From TC-15 sp034437275 (GTDB lineage: Bacteria; Chloroflexota; Anaerolineae; Aggregatilineales; Aggregatilineaceae), in contig DAOTUD010000032.1 in assembly GCA_034437275.1 (NCBI GenBank), positions 1-26,286 on the forward strand: a stretch of 26,286 bases of DNA, in the 5' to 3' direction. Shown one piece after another: positions 14,634 to 22,737 of this stretch; positions within the stretch are counted from its first letter, which is position 1; each line of letters starts with the position of its first letter. The notes beneath the pieces were generated by a model. It saw only the letters and a list, made by a program, of their open reading frames with translations, was not told the DNA's origin and made no database searches. The translations under genes and the position numbers were made by a program.

Positions 14634-14667
14634 GCAAAACAGGCCCCCACCGTGTGGAGACCTGTTG
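14634..14667 (-). terminator. Rho-independent terminator after etfA
   Basis: On the minus strand, ACAGGTCTCCAC pairs with GTGGGGGCCTGT (12 pairs, two of them G-U, loop ACG), followed by TTTT. It lies 30 bases after the etfA stop and just before coaBC, so it ends the etf transcript. Confidence 0.75.
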
Positions 14668-14694
14668 TTATGCCGATGTCCAGGGTGTTGTCCT

Positions 14695-15675
14695 TTAGCC
14701 CAGCTTGTTACGGAACGCTGCGCTGAGCGCGGGCAGCACCTCGAACAGGTCGCCCACGATGCCGTACTGCGCCTGCTTGAAGATCGGCGCGTCGGCGTCT
14801 TTGTTGATGGCGACGATGATTTTGGCGGTGCGCATCCCGGCCTGATGCTGGATCGCGCCGGAGATGCCCGCCGCGATATACAGGTCCGGCGCGACGACTT
14901 TCCCCGTCTGGCCGACCTGGTATTCGTAGGGAATCCACCCGGCGTCGACGGCGGCCCGGCTGGCCCCAACCGCGCCGTTGAGCGCGTCGGCCAGTTCCTT
15001 GACCGGGGCGAACCCGTCCGGCCCGCCGACCCCGCGCCCGCCGGCGACGACGATGCTGGCGTCGGTCAGGCTGAGTTCGCCGGATGTCTCCTCGATGGAT
15101 TCGATCTGCGTGGCGACCGCATCGGCGGCCAGGGCTGGCTCCACCGCGACGACCTCGCCACTCCGGCTGTCGTCCGGCTCCAGCGCCGCGAAGGCACGGT
15201 TGCGCAGTGTGGCGAACTGCGGACCATCGCCCACGATACGCTCCACGCTGAGCACCTTGCCGCCCAACACCGGGCGCGTCGCCCGGAGCGTGCCGTCTTC
15301 CAGCACCAGCTCGGTCACGTCGGGCAGCAGCCCGGCGTCCAGGTCCACCGCCGTCCCGGCCAGCAGTTCGCGCCCGGCGATGGTGGCCGGGGCCAGCACG
15401 ACCGCCGGCTCGTGGTCCTGCACCAGATGCGTCAGCAGCGCGGCGTATGGCTCGAAGCGGTAATGCTCCAGCGCGGCGTCGTCGGCGTGATAGACGAAAT
15501 CCGCGCCGTAGTGGAAGACCGGCTGCACGTCGACGCCCTGCCCGAAGACTGCCGCGCGCACCGTGCCGCCCAGGTCACCGGCCAGCCGGCGCGCCACGCC
15601 CAACGCTTCCCACGCGGCAGACACCGGCGTGCCGTTGTGTTGTTCGATCCAGACCAGTACATTCTGCGTCGTCAT
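14695..15675 (-). CDS. etfA: Electron transfer flavoprotein alpha subunit
   Basis: A 326-residue FixB/EtfA protein that holds the FAD which takes electrons from acyl-CoA dehydrogenases. The C-terminal FAD domain is clear: VVAGGRGVGGPDGF, GASRAAVDAGW, YQVGQTGKVVAPDLYIAAGISGAIQH in two neighbouring parts, and AINKDADAPIFKQAQYGIVGD. The N-terminal domain (1-180) resembles the usual EtfA start (VLVWIEQHNG). Its ATG at 15675 overlaps the etfB stop (ATGA), the classic etfBA arrangement. No ferredoxin extension is seen. Whether it is a bifurcating ETF cannot be told without structure-based alignment. Confidence 0.94.
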   Translation of the reverse strand: MTTQNVLVWIEQHNGTPVSAAWEALGVARRLAGDLGGTVRAAVFGQGVDVQPVFHYGADFVYHADDAALEHYRFEPYAALLTHLVQDHEPAVVLAPATIAGRELLAGTAVDLDAGLLPDVTELVLEDGTLRATRPVLGGKVLSVERIVGDGPQFATLRNRAFAALEPDDSRSGEVVAVEPALAADAVATQIESIEETSGELSLTDASIVVAGGRGVGGPDGFAPVKELADALNGAVGASRAAVDAGWIPYEYQVGQTGKVVAPDLYIAAGISGAIQHQAGMRTAKIIVAINKDADAPIFKQAQYGIVGDLFEVLPALSAAFRNKLG

Positions 15676-16457
15676 ACGACCTTCTCCTCCAGCAGTTTGT
15701 CGGCCAGCTTGTCCGCCTGTTCCTGCACGCTTGCGCCCTCGATGATCGCCGCTTCGCCCTCACGCGCCGGGAGCGCCTGGTACTGCACCTGCTCCGCCTG
15801 TGGCGCGAGGCTGCCGGCGTCCAGGCCCAATTCAGCCGCGTCCCAGACCGGCATGTCGGCTTTGGCGGCCTTGCGGATGCCGATGAAGGTCGGGTACTTG
15901 GGTTCGTTGATGTCTTTGAGCACACTGACGACCGCCGGCAGGCGGCTGGCGAGCGTCTGGGTGCCCTGCTCGACCTGGCGCTGCACGCGGATCGTCTTGG
16001 CCTTCGGGTCGATGGCTTCGATCGTGGACACGAAGCCCAACAGGTTCCAGCCGAGCTTGCGCGCGGTCTGCGCGATGTGCTGGTCGGATGCGATATCGGA
16101 CAGTTCCTTGCCGAAGAGCACCAGATCGACATCGCCCAGCTTGTTGATCGCCGCTGCCGCTGCTTTGGCGTAGGCCAGGCCGTCATGCCCGGCCAGCGCC
16201 TCGTCCCACACGCGGATGGCCTGGTCGCAGCCAATCGCCAGCCCGTGCTTGAGCGCTTCCTCGTGCTCCTCCGGGCCGATGGTGATGATCGTCACCTGGG
16301 CGTTGTGTTCGCCCTTGATCAAAATCGCCTCGGTGATGGCGTATTCATCCCAGGGATTGATGACGAGTTGATCACCCCAATCGGCCTGGCCCTGGTCATC
16401 AACCGTCACCGTGGCTTCGGTATCCGGCACATTTTTTGTAAACACTACCACATGCAA
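15672..16457 (-). CDS. etfB: Electron transfer flavoprotein beta subunit (TTG start)
   Basis: A 261-residue FixA/EtfB protein, partner of EtfA. The N-terminus HVVVFTKNVPDTEATVTVDD fits the family start (KIVVCVKQVPDT) if translation begins at TTG 16457. An ATG four bases downstream is out of frame and hits a stop at once. A perfect AAGGAGG lies seven bases upstream of the TTG, which settles the start. Further family segments are VINPWDEYAITEA, GPEEHEEALKHGLAIGCDQA, VDLVLFGKELSD and TRLPAVVSV-like ASRLPAVVSVLKDINEPKYP near residue 190. An acyl-CoA dehydrogenase lies upstream on the same strand, separated by 249 bases holding a palindromic repeat. Confidence 0.94.
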   Translation of the reverse strand: MHVVVFTKNVPDTEATVTVDDQGQADWGDQLVINPWDEYAITEAILIKGEHNAQVTIITIGPEEHEEALKHGLAIGCDQAIRVWDEALAGHDGLAYAKAAAAAINKLGDVDLVLFGKELSDIASDQHIAQTARKLGWNLLGFVSTIEAIDPKAKTIRVQRQVEQGTQTLASRLPAVVSVLKDINEPKYPTFIGIRKAAKADMPVWDAAELGLDAGSLAPQAEQVQYQALPAREGEAAIIEGASVQEQADKLADKLLEEKVV

Positions 16458-16475
16458 GGCTAAACCTCCTTTTCA
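16446..16475 (-). promoter_or_regulatory. etfB: Ribosome binding site deciding the etfB TTG start
   Basis: Minus strand: AAGGAGG, seven bases, then TTG. The spacing is ideal, and no in-frame ATG or better GTG exists nearby. This supports a TTG start that gives the normal EtfB N-terminus. Confidence 0.8.
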
Positions 16476-16529
16476 GTAAATGTATTGTCCTGAACTAGCT
16501 CATTTAATGTATAACGTTGCTCATGGTTA

Positions 16530-16640
16530 TATGCTAGATTTACCCCTCCCCCTGGCCCCCTCCCCGCGCGCGGAGAGGGGGAATTAGGCTGAGGATGAAA
16601 GTCCCTCTCCGTTTACGGGGAGGGATTTAGGGAGGGGTCA
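16530..16640. repeat. GC-rich palindromic repeat, copy A (MITE-like)
   Basis: The segment starts ATGCTAG and contains CCCCCTGGCCCCCTCCCCGC, a GCGCGC centre and a GGAGAGGGGG arm, then CCCTCTCCGTTTACGGGGAG and GATTTAGGGAGGGGT. The first part folds into a long GC stem and the second into another. About 100 bases closely match copy B at 19229-19376, including the right-hand 25 bases almost without change. It lies between etfB and the acyl-CoA dehydrogenase. Unlike copy B, its right end lacks the CTAGCATAAC arm, so it appears truncated. Confidence 0.75.
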
Positions 16641-16706
16641 GCCAACGATACAAAACGTCAGAACGTTCTCGCAAAAGGACTTAAGCATGTTGCCCATCCA
16701 GGCCGG

Positions 16707-17915
16707 CTAGCTCTGCCATGCCTCGGCATCGTACGGCGGCAGCTCGCAGCGCAGCGGGCGATCTTTGCGGTAGCCCAGCGCATAGTCCGCCTGGAGCAAC
16801 TGCTGAATTTCGCTGGAACCTTCGTAAATCGTCGCGCCTTTGGCATTGCGCAGGTAGCGCTCGACGTTGTACTCGTCGCTGAAGCCATACGCCCCGTACA
16901 GTTGGACCGCTTCCAGCGCGGCCTGCACGCTCTTTTCGGTGGCGTACCACTTCGCCAGACCGGTTTCGCGCGTGTTGCGCTGGCCCTGGTTCTTCATCCA
17001 GCCGGCGCGCAGGATCAACAGCCGCGCCGCGTCGTACCACTGCTGCATGTGCGCGAGTTTCTGCTTGATCAACTGGTGGTCGGCGATGGGCACGCCGAAG
17101 GTGTGGCGCTCTTTGGCGTATTGCACGCTCTCTTCCAGGCAAGCCCGGATGCAGCCGGTGGCCCCGGCCCCGACCGTGTAGCGCCCGTTGTCCAGGCCGC
17201 TCATGGCGATGTAGAAACCTTCGCCTTCCTCGCCAATGCGGTTTTCGACCGGCACTTCGACATCCTGCATCGCAATCCAGCCGGTCGAGCCGGCACGCAC
17301 GCCCATCTTGCCGTGAATGTCGCCCACTGTGACGCCCGGCATGTCGCGCGTGATCATGAAGGCGGTGATGCCTTTGTGGGGGCGCTCGGCGTCGGGCTCG
17401 GTCTTGGCGAAGACCAGCATGTTATCGGCCAGCGTCGCCAGGCTGATCCACATCTTTTCGCCGTTGAGGATGTACACATCCCCCTCGCGGCGCGCGGTGG
17501 AGCGCAGGCTGACGGGGTCGCTGCCGGCGTCGGCTTCGGTAAGCGCGTACCCGGCGTATTTTTCGCCTTTGGCCTGCGGCACCAGGAAGCGCTGTTTCTG
17601 CTCCTCGGTGCCCCATTGCAACAGCGCCAGGTTGTTCAGCCCGGCGTGAACCGACATGATCACGCGCAGGCTGGCATCGACCCGTTCCAGTTCTTCGCAG
17701 ACGAGCGCCAGCGTGATGTAGTCGAAGCCCTGGCCGCCGTACTTGACCGGCACGGTGATGCCCAGGATGCCCAGTTCGGCCATGCGCGGCAGTGCGTCCG
17801 GGTGCGGCTCGTGTTTGTGATCCCATTCCGGGATGGTGGGGGCCATCTCTTTTTGGGCGAAATCCCGCACCATCTGCTGGGCCATGTGGTGTTCTTCGGT
17901 GAGCTTAAAGTCCAT
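16707..17915 (-). CDS. Acyl-CoA dehydrogenase
   Basis: A 402-residue FAD enzyme of the acyl-CoA dehydrogenase family that makes a trans-2-enoyl-CoA and passes electrons to ETF, whose genes follow. The N-terminal helical domain begins MDFKLTEEHHMAQQMVRDFA. Family signature 1 is at about 123-136 (ALTEADAGSDPVSL) with NGEKMWIS soon after. Catalytic Glu365 lies in TIYEGSSEIQQ, the position of Glu376 in medium-chain enzymes, so butyryl, short/branched-chain or glutaryl types are candidates while isovaleryl and long-chain types (base elsewhere) are less likely. The ATG at 17915 gives the standard start; AAGGAT lies upstream. It is longer than average by some 20 residues at the C-terminus. Chain length preference is not readable. 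Confidence 0.93.
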   Translation of the reverse strand: MDFKLTEEHHMAQQMVRDFAQKEMAPTIPEWDHKHEPHPDALPRMAELGILGITVPVKYGGQGFDYITLALVCEELERVDASLRVIMSVHAGLNNLALLQWGTEEQKQRFLVPQAKGEKYAGYALTEADAGSDPVSLRSTARREGDVYILNGEKMWISLATLADNMLVFAKTEPDAERPHKGITAFMITRDMPGVTVGDIHGKMGVRAGSTGWIAMQDVEVPVENRIGEEGEGFYIAMSGLDNGRYTVGAGATGCIRACLEESVQYAKERHTFGVPIADHQLIKQKLAHMQQWYDAARLLILRAGWMKNQGQRNTRETGLAKWYATEKSVQAALEAVQLYGAYGFSDEYNVERYLRNAKGATIYEGSSEIQQLLQADYALGYRKDRPLRCELPPYDAEAWQS

Positions 17916-17980
17916 AGAGAAAATATCCTTTTTTTCGAAAACTAAGGGTCCAAGAGCGTGTACAGGAAGCTGCTTGTTGG

Positions 17981-18093
17981 CCCTCATCCCCTGCCCCCTT
18001 CTCCCTCAGGGCGAAGGGGAGAAATCGGCGAGCGCTCCCGTATTTTCCCTCTCCCTGAGGGAGAGGGACCCGGCTCTACCGGAAGGGTGAGGA
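17981..18093. repeat. GC-rich inverted-repeat element (different type from copies A/B)
   Basis: It starts CCCTCATCCCCTGCCCCCTT and ends GGGTGAGGAC, so the ends are inverted (CCTCA.CC). Inside are TTCTCCCTCAGGG..AGGGGAGAA and a perfect CCCTCTCCC-TGA-GGGAGAGGG hairpin. It resembles short palindromic repeats I associate with many GC-rich bacterial genomes. It lies between two divergent genes. No coding capacity. Confidence 0.65.
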
Positions 18094-18270
18094 CTTTCCA
18101 AACACGCTGTAAACAACACAGGCCAGATTATAACATGCCGGTGAAAATGACGCTCGGCACGATCCGACCCGCGCCGCGACCTGCTCCCGGTGCGTGGGCG
18201 TGGGCGGGCTGTGAGCTAATACTTAGTTGATTCTAATGGACGTGAAAACAAAGGTGGGCTAAACTGTAGG

Positions 18271-18276
18271 TATAGT
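18271..18276 (+). promoter_or_regulatory. Possible -10 element (TATAGT) of the LON-domain gene
   Basis: TATAGT ends 11 bases before the ATG at 18288, which would give a very short leader or a leaderless mRNA. No clear -35 hexamer is seen at 17 bases. The gene has no good Shine-Dalgarno sequence, which fits a near-leaderless message. Confidence 0.3.
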
Positions 18277-18287
18277 GAGTAAGATAC

Positions 18288-18968
18288 ATGGTGAAACCTG
18301 AGCCTATGTTTGAATTACCATTGTTTCCCCTGAATACAGTGCTGTTTCCGGGGATGCCAATCAACTTGCACATCTTTGAGCCGCGCTACAAGCTCATGAT
18401 CGAAACGTGCCTGGAAGAACAGACACCGTTCGGCGTGGTTTTGATCGCAGAGGGCACGCCAGCCGAAGGGCCGCTGGCCAAGCCTCACCCGATCGGGTGT
18501 ACCGCCCAGATCGTGCAGGTGGAACGGCTGCCCGACGGTGAGTTGGACATCCTGGCAGTGGGCATGGAGCGCTTCCAGACGCACGCGCTGGACTACGCCA
18601 AGCCGTACCTGGTGGGCATGGTCGAATACCTGTCACTGGACGACGCAGACCCGGCCATTCTCAACCGAGCGCGTGACCGGCTGCGTCCCTGGGTGGAGCG
18701 TTACCTGGACGTGCTCTCGCAGGCGTCCCAGGAAGTCGAGTTCGACCCCCAGCAGTTGCCGCACGATCCGGTCGCGCTGGCGCATCTGGCGGCGGCGGTC
18801 GTGCAGATTCCTGCCAACCAGAAGCAGTCGCTGCTGGCGGTGGACCAGCCCACAGCCTTATTACAGGATATTCGCACCATCTATCGCCGCGAGATCGCGC
18901 TCTTGAATATGATCCTCGCCCGCGACAGCGAACCGGCCACCACCGAGAGCCTGTTCTCGCTGAACTAG
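18288..18968 (+). CDS. LON substrate-binding domain protein (stand-alone)
   Basis: A 226-residue protein consisting of the N-terminal domain of Lon protease without ATPase or protease parts. The hallmark FELPLFPLNTVLFPG is followed by INLHIFEPRYKLMIETCLE, then PIGCTAQIVQVERLPDGELDILAVGMERF. The second half is helical (ARDRLRPWVERYLDVL... and the LLQDIRTIYRREIALLNMIL end). Stand-alone members are common and their role is unknown; substrate binding or an adaptor role is a guess. The ATG at 18288 is used; an ATG six codons later (18306) is equally consistent with the family start, and neither has a strong ribosome binding site. A terminator follows. Confidence 0.88.
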   Translation: MVKPEPMFELPLFPLNTVLFPGMPINLHIFEPRYKLMIETCLEEQTPFGVVLIAEGTPAEGPLAKPHPIGCTAQIVQVERLPDGELDILAVGMERFQTHALDYAKPYLVGMVEYLSLDDADPAILNRARDRLRPWVERYLDVLSQASQEVEFDPQQLPHDPVALAHLAAAVVQIPANQKQSLLAVDQPTALLQDIRTIYRREIALLNMILARDSEPATTESLFSLN

Positions 18969-18982
18969 GCCAGGCCGGCTGC

Positions 18983-19024
18983 ACACGCATCATACCCTAC
19001 GGGGGTGGTGCGTGTTTTTGTTTT
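18983..19024 (+). terminator. Rho-independent terminator after the LON-domain gene
   Basis: ACACGCATCATACCC pairs with GGGGGTGGTGCGTGT (two G-U pairs, one A/G mismatch, TAC loop), followed by TTTTGTTTT. It lies 15 bases after the stop codon at 18968. Confidence 0.85.
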
Positions 19025-19228
19025 GATCGCGAGTGTGTCTCGCCGCGCCTTTTTCGCGTGCCGCGCTGGCGGTGGACAATGGCCGGGGCCCAGGGAAAAG
19101 TTGCTACAACCTCGTCAAGTCCTTATTATTTTGGAGTCAAAAGCCAGATGCAGCCAGCTTGCGCTTTGGTCGTCCCGCGCAACCTTTCGTGGGAGGGCGC
19201 GTAAGCTATGTATAGCGGTAGTTAGGGC
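19025..19228. other. Non-coding stretch upstream of the ABC operon
   Basis: Together with the repeat element that follows, this forms a 385-base gap without a gene. No convincing coding frame or RNA gene is seen. A string AACCTTTCGTGGGAGGGCGC followed by GTA (about 19179-19201) looks slightly like an ECF-type promoter, but the spacing is not persuasive. Confidence 0.5.
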
Positions 19229-19376
19229 GTTATGCTAGTTTTACCCTTCCCCCTGGCCCCCTCCCCGCGCGCGGAGAGGGGGAAACAAACCGGGACCCAA
19301 AGTCTCTCTCCGTTCACGGGGAGGGATTTAGGGAGGGGTAAACCATCGACACACGCGCCAGGATATCTAGCATAAC
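19229..19376. repeat. GC-rich palindromic repeat, copy B, with terminal inverted repeats (MITE-like)
   Basis: The ends are GTTATGCTAG (19229-19238) and CTAGCATAAC (19367-19376), a perfect 10-bp terminal inverted repeat. TTAG occurs just outside both ends (19222-19225 and 19380-19383), possibly a target duplication though a few bases away. The inside carries the same hairpins as copy A: CCCCCTCCCCGCGC / GCGCGGAGAGGGGG and CTCTCCGTTCACGGGGAG, then GGGAGGGGTAAAC. No coding capacity. It ends 33 bases before the ATG of the first ABC gene, so it sits in that operon's promoter region. Confidence 0.8.
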
Positions 19377-19409
19377 CCCTTAGTTATTGAAATTTACGGA
19401 GGGTTTTTA

Positions 19410-20177
19410 ATGGCGGAACCATTTATCCAAATCAACAACCTGGTCAAGACGTTCGATACGCCTGCCGGGCCGCTCAACGTCTTGCGCGGGATCGACATGG
19501 AAATCCACAAAGGGGACTTTGTCGCCATCGTAGGACCATCGGGCAGTGGGAAGACCACGTTTCTGAACATGATCACGGCAGTGGATGCGCCGACCGGCGG
19601 TGAGGTTATTGTGGGCGGCGTGCCCATCACGCAGGCTCCGCAGCGCAAGCTCACCAAGTGGCGCGCGCGCAATGTTGGTATTGTCTTTCAATTTTTCCAG
19701 TTGCTGCCTACCCTGACGGTCGCCGAAAATGTGATGGCCCCGATGGATTTTGCCGACAAGTGGAAGCCGAAGGAGCGCCGCGATGTGGCGCTGGGCCTGT
19801 TGGACCGCTTTCATATCACCGACCAGGCCGACAAAACCCCGGACATGCTCTCCGGCGGCCAGCAGCAGCGCGTCGCGATTGCGCGCGCCCTGGCCAACAA
19901 TCCGCCCCTGGTGGTGGGGGATGAGCCAACCGGCAACCTGGACCGCATGAGCGCCACCAACGTGTTCGAACTGTTCCAGCAGCTTGCCGATAAGGGCACG
20001 ACGGTGCTGGTCGTGACGCACGACCGCGAACTGGTCAAGCATGTGCCCCAGGCGAAGGTCTACGAACTGATCGACGGCACCGTCGGGCGGACCACGCTCG
20101 AGGCAGCGGCGGCGCGTCGCACGCAAGAACTGCGCGCTACCCGTACCCGCAGCGCGATTCGTGGAAGAGAGGAGTAA
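19410..20177 (+). CDS. ABC transporter ATP-binding protein, MacB/LolD type (first of two)
   Basis: A 255-residue ATPase of the MacB/LolD/FtsE group, which drives mechanical-type exporters with FtsX-fold permeases. Walker A is GPSGSGKTT (42-50), Q-loop FQFFQLLPTLT (93-103), signature LSGGQQQR (147-154), Walker B PLVVGDEPTGNLD (166-178) and the switch His204 (VTHD). A basic tail rich in Arg and Ala covers the last 28 residues and is absent from the second ATPase. GGAGGG lies six bases upstream of the ATG at 19410. The stop shares one base with the permease start (TAATG). The genes are therefore translationally coupled. Confidence 0.94.
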   Translation: MAEPFIQINNLVKTFDTPAGPLNVLRGIDMEIHKGDFVAIVGPSGSGKTTFLNMITAVDAPTGGEVIVGGVPITQAPQRKLTKWRARNVGIVFQFFQLLPTLTVAENVMAPMDFADKWKPKERRDVALGLLDRFHITDQADKTPDMLSGGQQQRVAIARALANNPPLVVGDEPTGNLDRMSATNVFELFQQLADKGTTVLVVTHDRELVKHVPQAKVYELIDGTVGRTTLEAAAARRTQELRATRTRSAIRGREE

Positions 20178-22717
20178 TGCTCAAGACGCGCGGACGCAAG
20201 ATTATTCGCGATGTCATGGCGCGTAAAGGACGTACGGCGCTGGTCGCCCTCAGTATTCTGATCGGGGTGTTCGGCGCAGTGACGCTGATTTCTGCAAACG
20301 ATCTGGTGGTCAGCCAGTTGGAAGAGGACATCAAGGCAGACGAGATCGCCATGCTCCAGCTCTCCGTCACCGTCCCCCAGGCCGATGCCGATGTCGGGCT
20401 GGACGTGCAAGACGATGGGGCAGTCACCGATGAGATGCTGCGGCTGGTGCGCGCGGAGATGGCCAAGAGCGCCCAGGACGAGGTCCTGCCGGGGGTTGCC
20501 GGGGCTACCGCGATCGAGGCTAACGCGGTGGTTCCAACGTTCTGGCGCAAGACGGGCGACACCGATGCCCCCTTCGAAGACGGCGATGTGATGACGTTCT
20601 CCGAGCCGATGGACCAGATCGACCTGGAGCCGATGCGCAAGGTGGCCGGCGAATGGCCGCAGCCCGGCCAGTACCAGCTTGCCATCGAAAAGCGCATGGC
20701 CGACGAGCACGGGCTGGCGGTCGGCGACACCATCGTTTTCCGTTCGTTGGGGCAGGATGATCCCCAGGAATGGGAGATCACCGCGACCGTGTTCCATCCC
20801 TATTGGGTGGAAACCGATGGCTTCAACATGCCCGAGCAGCGCATCTATGCCTGGTTTGAGGATGCGCAGCAGATCACTGGCATATCGAGCTTCACTAAGT
20901 TCTACCTGCGCTATATCGACACCGAGGCCGCCGAAGCCCAGGCCCCCCTGCTAGAACAGACGATCCGGCGGGAAACCACGTATATCCCTGAGGCGAGCTG
21001 GTTGGAGAGCCCGGACGACTACACCCTGATCCGCAACGTGCAGGAGATCACCGGCATTCTCAACATCCTGGCGGTGTTGGCGCTGGTGGTGTCCGGCTTC
21101 CTGGTGACCAACGTGGTGAACACGATTGTCGTCGAGCAGAAAAGCCAAGTCGGCGTGCTGAAGTCGATTGGGGCCACCTGGCTCGACAACTTCGCCATTT
21201 ACGCCGGCGTGGCGCTGGTGTACGGCATCCTGGGCACGATCCCGGGGCTGATCCTGGGCGCAATCGCCGGGAGCCAGATGGCGCAGGCGGTCGCCCCGCT
21301 GGCCTCGACCCTGATCGAGAGCTTCCAGGTGTCGGCGTTGGGCATGGCGGTCGGCGCGGTTATGGGCCTGTTGGTGCCTATCGTGGCCGCGTTTGTGCCG
21401 GTGCTCAACGGGACGCGCGTCAGCATTCTGGACGCCATGACCGACCTGGGCATCTCCGCCGAATGGGGCGGGGGGCCGGTGGCGCGCCTGCTGAAGGCGA
21501 TCCCGCTGCCGCCCAACATCCAGCAGGCGTTGAGCAACGTCGCGCAGAAGAAAGGCCGGCTGGCCCTGACCGTGATCACGCTGACGCTGGCGGCGGCGGC
21601 CTTCATGGGCGTGTTTGCCACCTTCACCGTGCTCACCGATGAGATTAACAAAATCTACGATACCTTCAATTACGAAGCGGTCGTAGTGCCCAATCCGCCC
21701 CAACCCCCAGAACGGGTGGAACGCCTGATCATGGGCGATGATGACGCGGGTCTACCGGCAGTTGAGGGGGTCGAGGATATCTACCCGGGGGTGATGTTCA
21801 GCATCAAGCTGGTCGACCTGAGTGGCACGGTGATTGCTGTTGGCCAGGATACCGATTTGTTGCAGGGGATTGGCTATGCGGTGGATAAGCCGGTCTTCGA
21901 CTTCACCTTCAAGGCGGGGCATGGCTTTGATGAAGACGATCCCAGCGTAGACCCCAACCTGCCGCGTGTGCTGTTGTCGTCCGTGGCAGCGGACGGGGCC
22001 AATAAGTCCGTCAACGACCGCATCAACATCACCGCCGGCGGCGATACGCGCACCTTCAAGATCATCGGCGTGGTGTACTACCCGTTCGAGTTGGCGTTCA
22101 TGCAATGGCAGGACCTGGCGCGCCTGTCGGGGTTTGTCGATGACCAGGGGAACCCGCTGCCAACGACCTTTTTCACCAATCTGGACGCCGATCACGACAG
22201 CCCCGACGGGGTCGATATGTTCATCGACACCGTGTCGGGCCGGATGCTCGACAACAACATCAACGCCGTCTACAGCAACCAGGTCCAGGAGCAGGAAGCC
22301 CAGACCGAGAACATCATGGTCTTCAACATGATCTTCCAGATCACGTCGGGCGTGATGGCCGCCGTCGGCGCGATCGGGCTGCTGACCACGCTGTCGATGG
22401 CCGTGTTCGAGCGCCAGAAGGAGATCGGCGTGATGCGCTCGATTGGGGCCGGATCGGGGACGATCATCAGCCAGTTCCAGGTCGAGGGCATGATCATCGG
22501 GCTGATCGCGTGGGTGCTGGCCGTGCCGCTGAGCTACGGCATCGCCCTGCTGTTGATGGATGGCCTGCAATTTGGCGACCTGATCGACTTCAGCTACCCA
22601 CTGTGGGTGTTGGGGTTGGGGCTGGTTGGCATGATCGTGATCGCGTTCATCGCCAGCCTGTGGCCTGCCGTCGCGGCGTCTCGTAAGACTGTATCGAATA
22701 TTCTGCGCTACCAGTAA
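20177..22717 (+). CDS. ABC transporter permease with two FtsX domains (MacB/LolCE-like)
   Basis: An 846-residue membrane protein. The first unit has TM1 (about 20-41), an external MacB-PCD-like domain (about 45-285) and three spans (about 293-316, 338-365, 386-410) forming an FtsX domain with the coupling segment EQKSQVGVLKSIGA. A second unit has TM5 (about 461-487), a second external domain (about 490-710) and spans at about 714-738, 768-793 and 808-830, with ERQKEIGVMRSIGAGSG. It is thus a tandem fusion of two half-permeases of LolC/LolE or YbbP type. Substrate unknown: lipoproteins, lipids, peptides or toxic compounds are all possible for this fold. No membrane fusion protein gene is near, so a pure tripartite MacAB-TolC system is unlikely. 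Confidence 0.93.
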   Translation: MLKTRGRKIIRDVMARKGRTALVALSILIGVFGAVTLISANDLVVSQLEEDIKADEIAMLQLSVTVPQADADVGLDVQDDGAVTDEMLRLVRAEMAKSAQDEVLPGVAGATAIEANAVVPTFWRKTGDTDAPFEDGDVMTFSEPMDQIDLEPMRKVAGEWPQPGQYQLAIEKRMADEHGLAVGDTIVFRSLGQDDPQEWEITATVFHPYWVETDGFNMPEQRIYAWFEDAQQITGISSFTKFYLRYIDTEAAEAQAPLLEQTIRRETTYIPEASWLESPDDYTLIRNVQEITGILNILAVLALVVSGFLVTNVVNTIVVEQKSQVGVLKSIGATWLDNFAIYAGVALVYGILGTIPGLILGAIAGSQMAQAVAPLASTLIESFQVSALGMAVGAVMGLLVPIVAAFVPVLNGTRVSILDAMTDLGISAEWGGGPVARLLKAIPLPPNIQQALSNVAQKKGRLALTVITLTLAAAAFMGVFATFTVLTDEINKIYDTFNYEAVVVPNPPQPPERVERLIMGDDDAGLPAVEGVEDIYPGVMFSIKLVDLSGTVIAVGQDTDLLQGIGYAVDKPVFDFTFKAGHGFDEDDPSVDPNLPRVLLSSVAADGANKSVNDRINITAGGDTRTFKIIGVVYYPFELAFMQWQDLARLSGFVDDQGNPLPTTFFTNLDADHDSPDGVDMFIDTVSGRMLDNNINAVYSNQVQEQEAQTENIMVFNMIFQITSGVMAAVGAIGLLTTLSMAVFERQKEIGVMRSIGAGSGTIISQFQVEGMIIGLIAWVLAVPLSYGIALLLMDGLQFGDLIDFSYPLWVLGLGLVGMIVIAFIASLWPAVAASRKTVSNILRYQ

Positions 22718-22737
22718 AGCGCCGGGGAGAAACAACG

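Larger units (their letters stand above)
17916..18287. other. Intergenic stretch between divergent acyl-CoA dehydrogenase and LON-domain genes
   Basis: 372 bases without a gene. It holds the dehydrogenase leader, a GC-rich inverted-repeat element (17981-18093), and the upstream region of the LON-domain gene with a TATAGT hexamer at 18271-18276. I see no further coding or RNA gene. Confidence 0.6.

Noticed and set aside
12643..14634. 663-residue plus-strand frame across coaX and coaBC
   Set aside because: Arg/His-rich shadow; coaX and coaBC motifs are complete in their own frames.
14665..16173. 502-residue plus-strand frame opposite etfA/etfB
   Set aside because: Antisense shadow; no recognisable domain, while etfA and etfB are certain.
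16541..16639. CRISPR-like repeats
   Set aside because: The GC-rich repeats occur as single dispersed elements with internal hairpins, without spacers or cas genes.
19179..19201. ECF-type promoter (AACC..GTA) for the ABC operon
   Set aside because: The spacing is off and the -10 part is weak; one string of this kind is expected by chance.
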